Shown: positions 26,440 to 36,209 of the stretch, in pieces
How the letters are laid out: each line of letters begins with the position of its first letter
Position numbering within the stretch: position 1 is the stretch's first letter
NCBI GenBank assembly: GCA_023151315.1
Contig: JAKLJE010000028.1
Coordinates: 1-58,165 of the forward strand
From: Bacteroidia bacterium
Lineage (GTDB): Bacteria > Bacteroidota > Bacteroidia > Palsa-965
Length of the DNA: 58,165 bases
Direction: 5' to 3'
Made by a program: the position numbers and the translations under genes
The notes under the pieces: generated by a model
What the model saw: only the letters and a program-made list of their open reading frames with translations
Databases searched by the model: none
Told to the model about the DNA's origin: nothing

Positions 26440-27918
26440 ATGAAAAAAGTACTTGTTGCCAACCGCGGGGAAATTGCTTTGCGTGTAATGCGCTCCTGCA
26501 AAGAAATGGGGATTTCAACTGTTGCGGTTTTTTCCGAAGCGGATCGTAATGCTCCCTTTGTAAAGTATGCGGATGAAGCAGTTTGTATTGGTCCGCCGCC
26601 TTCCAATCAGTCGTATCTGAAAGGCGACAAGATCATTGAAGTGGCGCTTCAGCTTGGCGTGGATGGAATTCATCCCGGCTACGGATTTCTTTCTGAAAAT
26701 TCTGAATTTGCCGCCGCGGTTACCAAAGCGGGTATCACCTTCATCGGACCTTCTCCTGAAGCCATGGATATCATGGGTGATAAACTTTCCGCAAAAGCTG
26801 CGGTGAAGAAATACAAGATTCCGATGGTTCCCGGTTCTGAAGGAGCTATCTCTGACGTGGAAGAAGGTAAAAAAGTGGCGAAAGCAACAGGATTTCCCCT
26901 TCTGATCAAAGCAAGTGCAGGCGGTGGCGGAAAAGGAATGCGCATTGTGGAGAAGATTGAGGAGTTTGAAGAGCAAATGAAACTTGCGGTAAGCGAAGCA
27001 ACTTCTGCTTTTGGTGATGGATCCGTTTTCATTGAAAAATACGTAGCCGGACCTCGACATATCGAGATTCAGGTAATGGCAGATCGTCATGGGAATGTTT
27101 GCTATCTGTTTGAACGAGAGTGCTCTATTCAACGCCGCCACCAGAAAGTAATTGAAGAAGCTCCTTCCAGCGTATTGACTCCGGAAATTCGCGAAGCGAT
27201 GGGCAAATGTGCCTGCGATGTGGCGCGTGCCTGCAATTACGAAGGTGCCGGAACAGTGGAATTCCTCCTGGACGAAAACCGCAATTTCTATTTCCTTGAG
27301 ATGAATACCCGTTTGCAGGTTGAACATCCTGTAACCGAAATGATCACCGGTATTGATCTGGTAAAAGAGCAGATTCAGGTGGCTCGAGGAGAGAAGCTTT
27401 CATTCTCGCAGTCTGACCTTAAAATCAACGGACATTCCGTGGAAATCCGTGTTTATGCGGAAGACCCGACGAATAACTTCCTGCCGGATATCGGTAAACT
27501 GGTAACATATCGCAGACCTCAGGGAACCGGAATCCGCGTGGATGACGGTCTTGAAGAAGGCATGGATATTCCGATCTATTACGATCCGATGATTGCTAAG
27601 TTGGTGACCTGGGGCAAAGACCGCAAGGAAGCCATTGATCGCATGATTCGCGCTATTGATGAGTACCGTATCAGTGGGGTGGAAACAACACTTGCTTTCT
27701 GTCGCTTTGCTCTTGATCATGAGGCATTTAGATCAGGTGACTTCGATACGCACTTTATTAAGAAATACTTCAAGCCGGAATACCTGAAATCGGCGCGTAA
27801 ACAGGAAGAAGAAATCGCTTCAATTGCCGCATCAATGTGGATTTCCGCGTACAAAAAACCTGTTGCAAAATCTGCAACTCAGAGCGGAATTTCGCCTTGG
27901 AAAATGAATCGTACATAG
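26440..27918 (+). CDS. accC: Biotin carboxylase subunit (AccC/PccA type)
   Basis: A 492-residue biotin carboxylase that carboxylates biotin on a carrier protein using ATP and bicarbonate. Seen are the N-terminal VLVANRGEIALR, the ATP-grasp glycine loop GGGGKGMR (161-168) and the catalytic region EMNTRLQVEHPVTE (about 287-300). It ends after a short C-terminal extension without a biotinyl (MKM) domain. No carrier protein or carboxyltransferase gene is in the window, so the partner complex (acetyl-CoA, propionyl-CoA or other acyl-CoA carboxylase) cannot be decided from context. Confidence 0.9.
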   Translation: MKKVLVANRGEIALRVMRSCKEMGISTVAVFSEADRNAPFVKYADEAVCIGPPPSNQSYLKGDKIIEVALQLGVDGIHPGYGFLSENSEFAAAVTKAGITFIGPSPEAMDIMGDKLSAKAAVKKYKIPMVPGSEGAISDVEEGKKVAKATGFPLLIKASAGGGGKGMRIVEKIEEFEEQMKLAVSEATSAFGDGSVFIEKYVAGPRHIEIQVMADRHGNVCYLFERECSIQRRHQKVIEEAPSSVLTPEIREAMGKCACDVARACNYEGAGTVEFLLDENRNFYFLEMNTRLQVEHPVTEMITGIDLVKEQIQVARGEKLSFSQSDLKINGHSVEIRVYAEDPTNNFLPDIGKLVTYRRPQGTGIRVDDGLEEGMDIPIYYDPMIAKLVTWGKDRKEAIDRMIRAIDEYRISGVETTLAFCRFALDHEAFRSGDFDTHFIKKYFKPEYLKSARKQEEEIASIAASMWISAYKKPVAKSATQSGISPWKMNRT

Positions 27919-28058
27919 CTTAAGTTGTGAACCTGGAACCGGAAACCGGTGACCGGGAATAGTAAGTGTTAACATTTTCCAACTCCTTTTTCGTAACAAT
28001 CATAATACCATTGGCGTTATGGGTGTAAATTGGCACATGGTTTGGATAACCATATAGC

Positions 28059-28667
28059 ATGAAAAACGCCCTGTATATCGCTCTTTTGCTTTTGTTCCCT
28101 TCGGGAATATTCGCTCAAGTATTGTATGTCGGCGAAGTAATGGACTATCCGCAAAGCATGGTCACTTACGAACTCGACGACAACGGCGATACGGTTCCGC
28201 ACATCACTCGTTTTACCTGTGTGATTGTGGCGGATAAGGTTTTCAAGAACAAACGTGAGAAAGCAAAGTGGGACAAGCTGAAGCGGGACGTGAAAGCTGC
28301 TTATCCGTATGCCGTTATGGCGCGGATGAAGCTGGCGGAAATGGACTCACAACTCGTCCTCATCAAAGGCGAGCGCGAACGTAAAGCCTTCAACGAGAAA
28401 TGTGAGAAAGAACTCACAGATCAGTTTGAAGAAGATATGCGTAAACTCACGTATAATCAGGGGAAAATTCTGTTCAAACTGATTGACCGTGAAACCGGTT
28501 CTACAACTTATCAATTGATTCAGCAACGCCGCGGTTCATTCTCCGCCTTTATGTGGCAAAGTGTGGCTTTTGTTTTCGGAAACAACCTGAAAACGGAATA
28601 TGATCCTGAAGGAGAAGATAAGGGTATCGAAGATTGCGTGCAGCTGATTGAGCTCGGTCTGTTGTAA
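28059..28667 (+). CDS. DUF4294 family secreted protein
   Basis: A 202-residue protein with a signal peptide (hydrophobic residues 5-18, cleavage near IFAQ). The mature part is strongly helical and charged; VIVADKVFKNKREKAKWDKL and the later EDMRKLTYNQGKILFKLIDRETG fit the Bacteroidota DUF4294 family. The biochemical function is not known. It is a probable single gene; a TAAATTGG sequence (28026-28033) resembling a degenerate -7 box lies about 25 nt upstream. Confidence 0.78.
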   Translation: MKNALYIALLLLFPSGIFAQVLYVGEVMDYPQSMVTYELDDNGDTVPHITRFTCVIVADKVFKNKREKAKWDKLKRDVKAAYPYAVMARMKLAEMDSQLVLIKGERERKAFNEKCEKELTDQFEEDMRKLTYNQGKILFKLIDRETGSTTYQLIQQRRGSFSAFMWQSVAFVFGNNLKTEYDPEGEDKGIEDCVQLIELGLL

Positions 28668-28746
28668 GCAGAAACCATTAACGCGATTTTCACGTATAAA
28701 CTGCGGACAAACACTGAACTGTGTACTCAGTTCTTCAACTTAACAC

Positions 28747-29316
28747 ATGATGCGACGATTATCTGGCCTTGCGGCACTACTTATTCCTGCTCTCTTGTTG
28801 TTTACTTCGGCTGATCAAGCCCGAAACCAAACACGTTATTCTGTGCAGGCTTATATCATGTATCCGCAGGCATGGGGAGCTGAAAAAAGACGGTTGGAAT
28901 TGTCGGACACTATTACAGAGCCGCATAGAATCAACATTTACTATACCAAGGAATATTTCCATATGCCGGAAGCTTTGCCGGCTCAATTGCAGGACAGTTC
29001 ACGCGCAGGAGATACACTGCAGCTTGCAGGAGGAACAGGTTACCTTAAGAAAAAGGAAATCATGATGGCGTATGATAAGCGCGGTTACATTTCCGTGTTT
29101 GCCAATTACGGTTGTCCGAATTGTCCGATTTCTCCGTACGAACATCATTACGAATATGATGCCTCAAATCGCCCGGTTAAGATTACCAATGTAATTGGAA
29201 AGCAGGAGGAATTTGTATTCGTCTATGAAACTACCGGAAATCTTAAAACGGTAGAACGCATCGAAAACGGAAAAGTGATTCAGCGTGTAGTGTACGAAGT
29301 AACCGCCCTTAACTGA
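28747..29316 (+). CDS. Secreted protein of unknown function (189 aa)
   Basis: The protein starts with a signal peptide (hydrophobic residues about 6-20, ending LLLFTSA). The ATG at 28750, one codon on, is an equally good start. The mature region is beta-rich with a CPNCP motif near residue 125 and repeated YxYxxxGN-like stretches recalling YD/RHS-type beta repeats, although too few to call a domain. It is convergent with the methyltransferase at 29323 with only 6 nt between the stops, so any terminator must lie inside the opposing gene. Confidence 0.65.
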   Translation: MMRRLSGLAALLIPALLLFTSADQARNQTRYSVQAYIMYPQAWGAEKRRLELSDTITEPHRINIYYTKEYFHMPEALPAQLQDSSRAGDTLQLAGGTGYLKKKEIMMAYDKRGYISVFANYGCPNCPISPYEHHYEYDASNRPVKITNVIGKQEEFVFVYETTGNLKTVERIENGKVIQRVVYEVTALN

Positions 29317-29322
29317 TCCTCT

Positions 29323-29919
29323 TCAGAGTTTCTTTTTCAGCTCAAACCACAATTCTCTTCCTGCTCTTGGTGGAATTGAATCGGCACACGTGTCCATCTT
29401 AAGAATTTCGAAATGAACGGAAAACCTTTTCAGGTATTCCGCTTTGTTTCCTCCGAATGGCGGATGATCTTTATTCATTTCATCATTAAACAACAATCCT
29501 GCAAGTCGACCTTCCGGTTTCAGCAGCTCATACATTTTCTGAACGTATCGGTCACGTAATTCGGGATTGATCGCGCAGAAGAAAGTCTGTTCAATAATCA
29601 GATCGTATGGTCCGTTATTTAACTCGAAAAAATCAGCACACAACAGATGAGCTGACGGAAATCCGGGAACTCTTTTGCCGAATGAATCCAGAGCTGTCTG
29701 CGAAAAATCGGCAATGAAAACATTCGTGAATCCCTTTCGATGCAGATATTCCGCTTCATAGCCATTACCGCAACCGGGAATTAAAATTTTCGCCGTTTTA
29801 TCCGTTAATGTATCTGCAAACTTGGTGATCGCCGGTGCCGGATATCCGATGTCCCAACCCGTGTCGCTTTGTTGCCATCTGGAATCCCAATAATCCGCAT
29901 TCAATTCAGGTAAATTCAT
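29323..29919 (-). CDS. SAM-dependent methyltransferase, TPMT family
   Basis: A 198-residue class-I methyltransferase. The N-terminal YWDSRWQQSDTGWDIGYPAPAI and motif I ILIPGCGNGYEAEYL are characteristic of the thiopurine S-methyltransferase (TPMT) family; the acidic end of the next strand is FIADFS. Family members methylate small thiol, selenium or tellurium compounds, or chloride and bromide; the substrate here is unknown. The start at 29919 (MNLPELN) is preferred over an in-frame codon 15 nt upstream because it gives the usual family length. It is divergent from prmA. Confidence 0.85.
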   Translation of the reverse strand: MNLPELNADYWDSRWQQSDTGWDIGYPAPAITKFADTLTDKTAKILIPGCGNGYEAEYLHRKGFTNVFIADFSQTALDSFGKRVPGFPSAHLLCADFFELNNGPYDLIIEQTFFCAINPELRDRYVQKMYELLKPEGRLAGLLFNDEMNKDHPPFGGNKAEYLKRFSVHFEILKMDTCADSIPPRAGRELWFELKKKL

Positions 29920-30026
29920 ATGCGAAATTAACAACTCATATCATATACCGGCGTTTGTGAAGTTGTTCAAAATTCTCCGCCGAATCACTTCGCTGGAACG
30001 GCATTTGCAATTAAACTTACATACGC

Positions 30027-30863
30027 ATGAACGACTACGTTGAGCTCACTGTTACTGTGTCACCGCGACAACCCGGAACCGATTTACTGATTTCTGAATT
30101 GGCGGATGCGGGCTGCGAAAGTTTTGCTGAAACCGCAGAAGGATTTCAGGCCTGGATTCCGAAAGATCAATACAAGGAATCGTTGTTATCCATTGTAAAT
30201 CAGCTGGATACTGAAATCGGCACAGCTTCGGTGAAGACAGAAGTAATTGAAGGTCAGAACTGGAATGCGGAGTGGGAATCATCTTATCAGCCGGTTACAA
30301 TCGGGCATGATCTGATCATTCGCGCACCGTTTCACCCGAAAACGGAAGGTTTTCGCTTCGATTTGATCATTCAGCCTCAACAATCATTCGGAACCGGACA
30401 TCATCCAACCACATTATTAATCGCCGAAAAGTTATTAACACTACCCGTTTCTGAGCGTTATATCATTGATATGGGTTGCGGTACCGGTGTTCTGGGAATT
30501 CTAGCCTCGATGCGTAATGCATCGAAAGTGGATTGCGTGGATATTGAAGCTCATGCAGTAGAGAATGCGAAAGAAAATGCAGTTCACAATAACATGGGCG
30601 GAATTGAGTTTGCTGTGGGTGATACTACTTGGCTTCGAGGCAAATCTGCTGACGTGGTTCTGGCAAACATCAATAAGAATGTGCTGACAGCTGCGATGGA
30701 TGATTTGCGGAACAGTGTGAAGGCAGGAGGCGATCTCATCATGAGCGGATTTTTTACAACTGACGCAGAGGATCTGGTGAAATGTGCCGGGAATGCGTTT
30801 CAACTGATTGAAATAAAAAGTTCAGGAGAATGGGCAATGGTTCATCTCCGGAAAAACGGATAA
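30027..30863 (+). CDS. prmA: Ribosomal protein L11 methyltransferase
   Basis: A 278-residue PrmA, which trimethylates L11 of the large ribosomal subunit at several residues. The N-terminal substrate-binding domain (about 1-85) is followed by the family motif QQSFGTGHHPTT (118-129) and SAM motif I DMGCGTGVLG (148-157), then DCVDIE and the motif LANINKNVL. The large protein at 30869 starts 5 nt after its stop and plsY follows that gene after 5 nt, so the three form one operon. Confidence 0.95.
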   Translation: MNDYVELTVTVSPRQPGTDLLISELADAGCESFAETAEGFQAWIPKDQYKESLLSIVNQLDTEIGTASVKTEVIEGQNWNAEWESSYQPVTIGHDLIIRAPFHPKTEGFRFDLIIQPQQSFGTGHHPTTLLIAEKLLTLPVSERYIIDMGCGTGVLGILASMRNASKVDCVDIEAHAVENAKENAVHNNMGGIEFAVGDTTWLRGKSADVVLANINKNVLTAAMDDLRNSVKAGGDLIMSGFFTTDAEDLVKCAGNAFQLIEIKSSGEWAMVHLRKNG

Positions 30864-30868
30864 AGCTT

Positions 30869-33800
30869 ATGAGAAAAAGTATTCTGTTGACATTGGTGCT
30901 GTTCCTGTTTTCAGGAGCAGGATTTCTATTGAACGCTCAGGTGATGCCGAAGAGTTTCACTGAAGATAACGTGAAGTTCATTGAAGAAATGCGCGAATTC
31001 TTCGAGTCGAATGAAAAGAAGGAGGGCAAAGATTTTATTGATGATTTCAATGAACAATACTGGCTCACCGGAAAAGTAACCGAGGAAATCAAGCAGGCGA
31101 TGTACAAGAATACGAACGCTATGGCGAAGAAGAAATTCAAGCCTTCGCCGGAGTATTATGCTTATTTCAATACAATCAAATCTATCTGCGACAAGAAAAC
31201 ACCAATGGCCACATTCAACGATTGGCAAGTGTGTTTCATGAGCGTAAGCAACAACAGAAATCAGAAACCTTTTTCCGATTTCATTCTGATGAGTGAAGAC
31301 CTTTTTCGCGATAACACATTCTACGATCAACCTTCAGGTTCCTGGCAGGCACTTGGCGGAACATGGAAGTTCATGTGCGACTCAATTCCGCAAATCCGTT
31401 TTACCAATATCACATTGAAAGGAACCGGCAAAAACGACAGCACGCTTATTTACAATACAACCGGAACCTTCAATGTATCCAAGCAAACCTGGGAAGGAAA
31501 AGGAGGGAAGGTGGATTGGAAACGGGCCGGATTGAAAGACAATGAAGTTTATGCGGAATTGAAAACATACAACATCGCTTTGAAAAGCATGAGTTATGTG
31601 GCGGACTCCGTGACTTTCTACAACAAAATTTATTTTAAAGACAAGCCGCTCACCGGTAAACTCACCGAACGACTTACGCCTGACGTAACCAAGGCAACTG
31701 CGAGTTATCCGCGTTTCGAATCATACAGTTCGCGTTATCAGATCAAATCCATGTTCCCGAACGTGGATTTCGAAGGAGGTTTCACTCAGGTCGGCTCAAA
31801 GTTTATCGGCTCAGGTACGAAAGAGGCTCCTGCTTTCTTCATGTTCAAACGTAACGGAAAGAACTTCCTGTACGCTGCTTCGCAAAGTTTCTCTATCACG
31901 GATGATAAAGTAACGAGCCCGAATACTTCAATAAAATTCTTTCTCGACGCGGATTCAATTGTGCATCCGCTGGTGGATTTCAAGTTTTTCATTGATAGTT
32001 CGAAAGTGATTCTCTATCGCTCCAATGAAGGGGCGTCGGAAGCACCGTACTACAATTCATTCCACAAAGTGGATATGTATGTTGAACAGTTGATCTGGAA
32101 AACCAATGAGCCGATTATCACGATGGGAACATTGCCTACGACAACACAAGCCGAAGCAACTTTCCCGTCTGCAGATTACTACAGACAATACTTGTATGAT
32201 CGTTTGCAGGGGATGGAAATGGTTCACCCGCTCATCAAGATCCGGAATTTCGTTCGCGATGTTAACGGCGGCAATCCGTTATTTACATTGGTTGATCTTG
32301 CGCGCTATTGGAAGTTACCTCCTGAGCAATTACGCCCGACCATCATGAACCTCTCCAATCAGGGCTTCCTGATTTATGATCCGGTAACTGACATGGTTAC
32401 GTACAAGGAAAAGTGTGATACGTACATCGCGGCGCGTGCTGGTAAAAAAGATTACGACAATATCCTTTTCAGTTCCAATGTAAAACCGGGGCAACCGAAC
32501 GCAAAAATCAATTTGCTGAATTATGATATGACCATTTTCGGGGTGAAAGAAGTTGCGCTCAGTGACTCTCAGAACGTGGTTGTGTTCCCCGAAAACGATC
32601 AGTTGATTCTGAAAAAGAACCGAAACTTCACCTTCGAAGGTTCAATCATGGCAGGTCGATTTGACTACTACGGAAAAATGTTCTCGTTCAATTATGAGAC
32701 ATTCACGATCAATCTGAATAACGTGGATAGTGTTCGTATCTGGGTTGATACACCGCAACGTGACCCGCGCGATCCGAAAGGAGGCTTCATTCAGGTGAAA
32801 GTCCGAAGTGTGATCGAAAATCTGAACGGCACTCTGGCCGTCGATAATCCCGCCAATAAATCCGGAGTCTGGTCGCAACCGAAACCAAATTGTCCGACGT
32901 GTCCGAGCTATCCGAATTATCCGATTTTCACCAGTGCTAAACCATCGTACGTTTATTACGATAAACCTTCAATTCATAAAGGCGTTTATAATCGCGACAA
33001 GTTTTATTTCAAGGTCGATCCGTTCGTAATCGACAGCCTGGATAACTTCACGAATGACGCATTGATGTTCGGAGGTGTTCTGGAATCAGCCGGAATTTTC
33101 CCGACAATCCGCGATACGCTGCGCCTGCAACCGGATTATTCATTGGGATTTGTGCGCCAATCGCCAAGCACTGGATATTCTTCTTACGGCGGTAAAGCGA
33201 AGTTCACCAACACAATCAGCCTTTCAAACAAAGGGTTGCACGGTGCGGGAAAGATTGACTACATCACATCAACTGCGGTATCCGATGATTTCCTGTTCTT
33301 CCCGGATTCCACAAACGGTGTAGCGAAGACATTCGATATTCAACCGCAAAATATTAAAGGCAAAACGGAGTATCCGGACGTAACAAGCACCAACGTTTAT
33401 GTTCATTGGGTTCCGAAGAAAGATTACATGGAAGCCACCAATAAAGATTCCGCTTTCACAGCTTACAAAGGAGAAGCGAAAGTAAACGGAACACTTACTC
33501 TTGGTCCAAAAGCTTTGCGTGCGCGCGGAGTAATGGAATTCTCCAATGCAGAAATGACTTCACGTGATATGGTGATGAAACATCATGTCGTTGACGCAGA
33601 CACGGTTGACTTTAACCTGAAGGCGGCGCAACTTTCCAGCATGGCTTTTCAGACGAAGAATTTTAAAGCGCACATCGACTTTGAAAAACGTGAAGGTGAA
33701 TTCAAAGCCAATGGTAAAGGTTCTATTGTGAATTTCCCTGTGAACCAGTATATCTGTTACATGGAGAATTTCAAATGGTTCATGGATAAGAGCCAGATCG

Positions 33801-35413
33801 AACTCAGCGGCAACAAGCCGGCTGCCGGTGCAAGTAAAGTGGATCTTACCGGACCGGAATTTATTTCCGTACATCCTAAACAGGATTCGCTCCGATTCTT
33901 CGCACAGCGGGCGAAATTTGATTACCAGAATTTCATCATCGACGCAGAAGAAGTGAAAGAGATTCGTGTTGCCGATGCACGCGTAATTCCTGATAGCGGA
34001 AAAGTTACAGTTGAACGCAATGCATACATGCGTCCGCTGGAGAACTCGCAGATTGAAGCGAACAGTGTAACGAAATATCACCATCTCTTCAATTGTCATA
34101 CTGAAGTATTCTCCCGCAGAAGCTATACCGCATCAGGTGATTATGCTTACGTTGATGAATTGAAAGGTGAGCAGATCATTCACTTCTCTAAAGTGGCACC
34201 TGATACATCCGGACAAACTTATGCGGAAGGATTTATTGCGGATACCGCGAAGTTTACATTGAGTCCGGCATTCGATTATCAGGGGAAAGTGATTCTTGCA
34301 GCGAACAACCAGTTCCTTGTGTTCGATGGATCAACTGCATTGAATCATGATTGCGCACTTGGTAAACGCCGACTGAAGTTCAAAGGTGAAATCAACCCGC
34401 TGCAGATTTATATCCCTGTTACAGCTCCGCTTGAAGACGACAAAGGAGATCCGATTACTGCCGGTATCATGAGTACAGTGGATTCTGTGCACGTTTACGG
34501 TGCGTTCCTTTCACCTCGCAAAGGCAGAACAGATGTAACTGTTGTGGGAGCAGACGGATTCCTATTCTTCGACAAAGCAACGCGTGAGTATCGCATCTCC
34601 AACAAAGAGAAATTGGTGGAACGTTCATTGCCGGGTAATTATATCAGCTTCAATACCAAGTCATGCTCGGTTTACGGTGAAGGTAAAATGAACCTCGGTT
34701 CGGATCTGGGACAGGTAACATTGTTGCCGGTTGGAAATGCAACGCACAACACGGTTACGCATACAACGGATTTCGATCTGGTGCTGGCTCTTGATTTCTA
34801 TATGAATGAAAAAGCAATGGATATCCTGGTTGAAGACATTAATGCTTCAACTTCATTTGCAGGAACCGAAGCTGCACGCCCGACATTACAACGCGCATTG
34901 AATGAACTCGTTGGTAAAGAAAAGGCTGATAAGCTTGTTTCTCAGCTCACACTTTACGGTTCGTATAAGAAGTTCCCGGATGAGCTGAAATACACGTTTT
35001 TCTTCACAGATGTCAAAATGACATGGAATCAGAAGACAAAATCCTATATTTCAACGGGTAAACTGGGCTTGGGAAGCATTGGTAAGACACAAATTAATAA
35101 ATTTGTTCCCGGCACAATTATGCTGGAGCGCAAGAAAAGCGGCGACGTTCTTTCAATTTATCTTGAGCTCGACAACAGTAAATGGTATACGTTCCGCTAT
35201 TCGAACGGCATTATGTTGGTGTACTCTTCTAACGATAAGTTCAACACCATAATCAAGGAAGAAAAGGACGAGAACAAGAAGAAAGAAGGCGAAAAAGGGC
35301 AGAAATCGTACAAATACACGCTTGGAAGCCCGAATGAACGTAACCTGATTTTAAAGAACAAGAGTAAGGCGGAAGAATCCGGAGGATCGGATCCTGAGTC
35401 TGAAGACAAATAG
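30869..35413 (+). CDS. Very large secreted protein of unknown function (1514 aa)
   Basis: A protein with a signal peptide (hydrophobic residues 4-18, cleavage near LLNAQ) and no other clear membrane segment. The body is beta-rich with long stretches of alternating hydrophobic residues. A short helical, winged-helix-like section lies at about residues 470-540 (ARYWKLPPEQLRPTIMNL), a CPTCPSYP motif near 670, and a Lys/Glu-rich low-complexity tail. No named family was recognised. The start at 30869, not an upstream in-frame ATG inside prmA, puts the signal peptide at the N-terminus. It sits between prmA and plsY with 5-nt gaps. An envelope role is a guess from the signal peptide and beta content. 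Confidence 0.8.
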   Translation: MRKSILLTLVLFLFSGAGFLLNAQVMPKSFTEDNVKFIEEMREFFESNEKKEGKDFIDDFNEQYWLTGKVTEEIKQAMYKNTNAMAKKKFKPSPEYYAYFNTIKSICDKKTPMATFNDWQVCFMSVSNNRNQKPFSDFILMSEDLFRDNTFYDQPSGSWQALGGTWKFMCDSIPQIRFTNITLKGTGKNDSTLIYNTTGTFNVSKQTWEGKGGKVDWKRAGLKDNEVYAELKTYNIALKSMSYVADSVTFYNKIYFKDKPLTGKLTERLTPDVTKATASYPRFESYSSRYQIKSMFPNVDFEGGFTQVGSKFIGSGTKEAPAFFMFKRNGKNFLYAASQSFSITDDKVTSPNTSIKFFLDADSIVHPLVDFKFFIDSSKVILYRSNEGASEAPYYNSFHKVDMYVEQLIWKTNEPIITMGTLPTTTQAEATFPSADYYRQYLYDRLQGMEMVHPLIKIRNFVRDVNGGNPLFTLVDLARYWKLPPEQLRPTIMNLSNQGFLIYDPVTDMVTYKEKCDTYIAARAGKKDYDNILFSSNVKPGQPNAKINLLNYDMTIFGVKEVALSDSQNVVVFPENDQLILKKNRNFTFEGSIMAGRFDYYGKMFSFNYETFTINLNNVDSVRIWVDTPQRDPRDPKGGFIQVKVRSVIENLNGTLAVDNPANKSGVWSQPKPNCPTCPSYPNYPIFTSAKPSYVYYDKPSIHKGVYNRDKFYFKVDPFVIDSLDNFTNDALMFGGVLESAGIFPTIRDTLRLQPDYSLGFVRQSPSTGYSSYGGKAKFTNTISLSNKGLHGAGKIDYITSTAVSDDFLFFPDSTNGVAKTFDIQPQNIKGKTEYPDVTSTNVYVHWVPKKDYMEATNKDSAFTAYKGEAKVNGTLTLGPKALRARGVMEFSNAEMTSRDMVMKHHVVDADTVDFNLKAAQLSSMAFQTKNFKAHIDFEKREGEFKANGKGSIVNFPVNQYICYMENFKWFMDKSQIELSGNKPAAGASKVDLTGPEFISVHPKQDSLRFFAQRAKFDYQNFIIDAEEVKEIRVADARVIPDSGKVTVERNAYMRPLENSQIEANSVTKYHHLFNCHTEVFSRRSYTASGDYAYVDELKGEQIIHFSKVAPDTSGQTYAEGFIADTAKFTLSPAFDYQGKVILAANNQFLVFDGSTALNHDCALGKRRLKFKGEINPLQIYIPVTAPLEDDKGDPITAGIMSTVDSVHVYGAFLSPRKGRTDVTVVGADGFLFFDKATREYRISNKEKLVERSLPGNYISFNTKSCSVYGEGKMNLGSDLGQVTLLPVGNATHNTVTHTTDFDLVLALDFYMNEKAMDILVEDINASTSFAGTEAARPTLQRALNELVGKEKADKLVSQLTLYGSYKKFPDELKYTFFFTDVKMTWNQKTKSYISTGKLGLGSIGKTQINKFVPGTIMLERKKSGDVLSIYLELDNSKWYTFRYSNGIMLVYSSNDKFNTIIKEEKDENKKKEGEKGQKSYKYTLGSPNERNLILKNKSKAEESGGSDPESEDK

Positions 35414-35418
35414 AAAAG

Positions 35419-36078
35419 ATGACAGCAACTGCAATTTTTGCTTTGATTGTAGCTTACCTGATGGGTTCATTTCCATCAGCAGTTTGGATCGGCAGATTTT
35501 TCTACGGTGTTGACGTCCGCGAGTTCGGAAGCGGTAATGCCGGTGCTACCAATACTTTCCGTGTTCTGGGTAAGAAGCCCGGACTCATCGTTCTCGGTCT
35601 CGATATTCTGAAAGGATGGCTCGCCGTAACTATGGCTGCTTTCGTTTCCGAGGCTCCGGCGGGAACTTCTCAATATGTTGATCTTCAGATCGTTCTGGGC
35701 GTTGCTTGCGTGGTCGGACATATTTTCCCGGTATTCGCCGGTTTCCGCGGAGGCAAAGGAATTGCAACACTTTTCGGTGTGATTCTGGCTGCACATCCTT
35801 TGGCTTGTCTTATGTCTTTGGGTGTTTTCCTCCTCGTATTCATCGCGTTCAACTATGTTTCTCTTGGATCAATCTGCGCAGGTGTTGCGTTTCCGGTGAT
35901 TGTGATTACTATGTTCGGCGACCGAGTGGTTCCATCCATGGTGATTTTCTCTGTGATGGTTGCAATCCTGATCATGATCACACACCAGAAAAACATTGAG
36001 CGATTACTGCGTCGTCAGGAGTCGAAAATGAAGCTGGTGCGCCGCAAGGAAGACGATAGTCAGGCCACTGCCAACTGA
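35419..36078 (+). CDS. plsY: Glycerol-3-phosphate acyltransferase PlsY
   Basis: A 219-residue polytopic membrane enzyme that acylates glycerol-3-phosphate with acyl-phosphate, the first step of phospholipid synthesis. The three PlsY signatures are visible: GSFPSAVWIGR, the glycine-rich GSGNAGATNTFRVLGKKPG, and the FAGFRGGKGIAT motif. About five to six hydrophobic segments are present. The Arg/Lys-rich C-terminal tail is cytoplasmic. It is the last gene of the prmA unit. Confidence 0.95.
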   Translation: MTATAIFALIVAYLMGSFPSAVWIGRFFYGVDVREFGSGNAGATNTFRVLGKKPGLIVLGLDILKGWLAVTMAAFVSEAPAGTSQYVDLQIVLGVACVVGHIFPVFAGFRGGKGIATLFGVILAAHPLACLMSLGVFLLVFIAFNYVSLGSICAGVAFPVIVITMFGDRVVPSMVIFSVMVAILIMITHQKNIERLLRRQESKMKLVRRKEDDSQATAN

Positions 36079-36209
36079 TCCGTTTTTGTGTCCACAATCA
36101 CCTGTGGAAATTCCCTCATTCCTGCATCTTACACACAAGCGCGTTTAATGCGTAAATTGGGGTATTATTATTGATGCAGGAAACTATAGCGTTTGCTGAT
36201 CGGAGCCGA

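Noticed and set aside
26515-27327. 270-codon minus-strand frame
   Set aside because: Antisense shadow of the biotin carboxylase gene.
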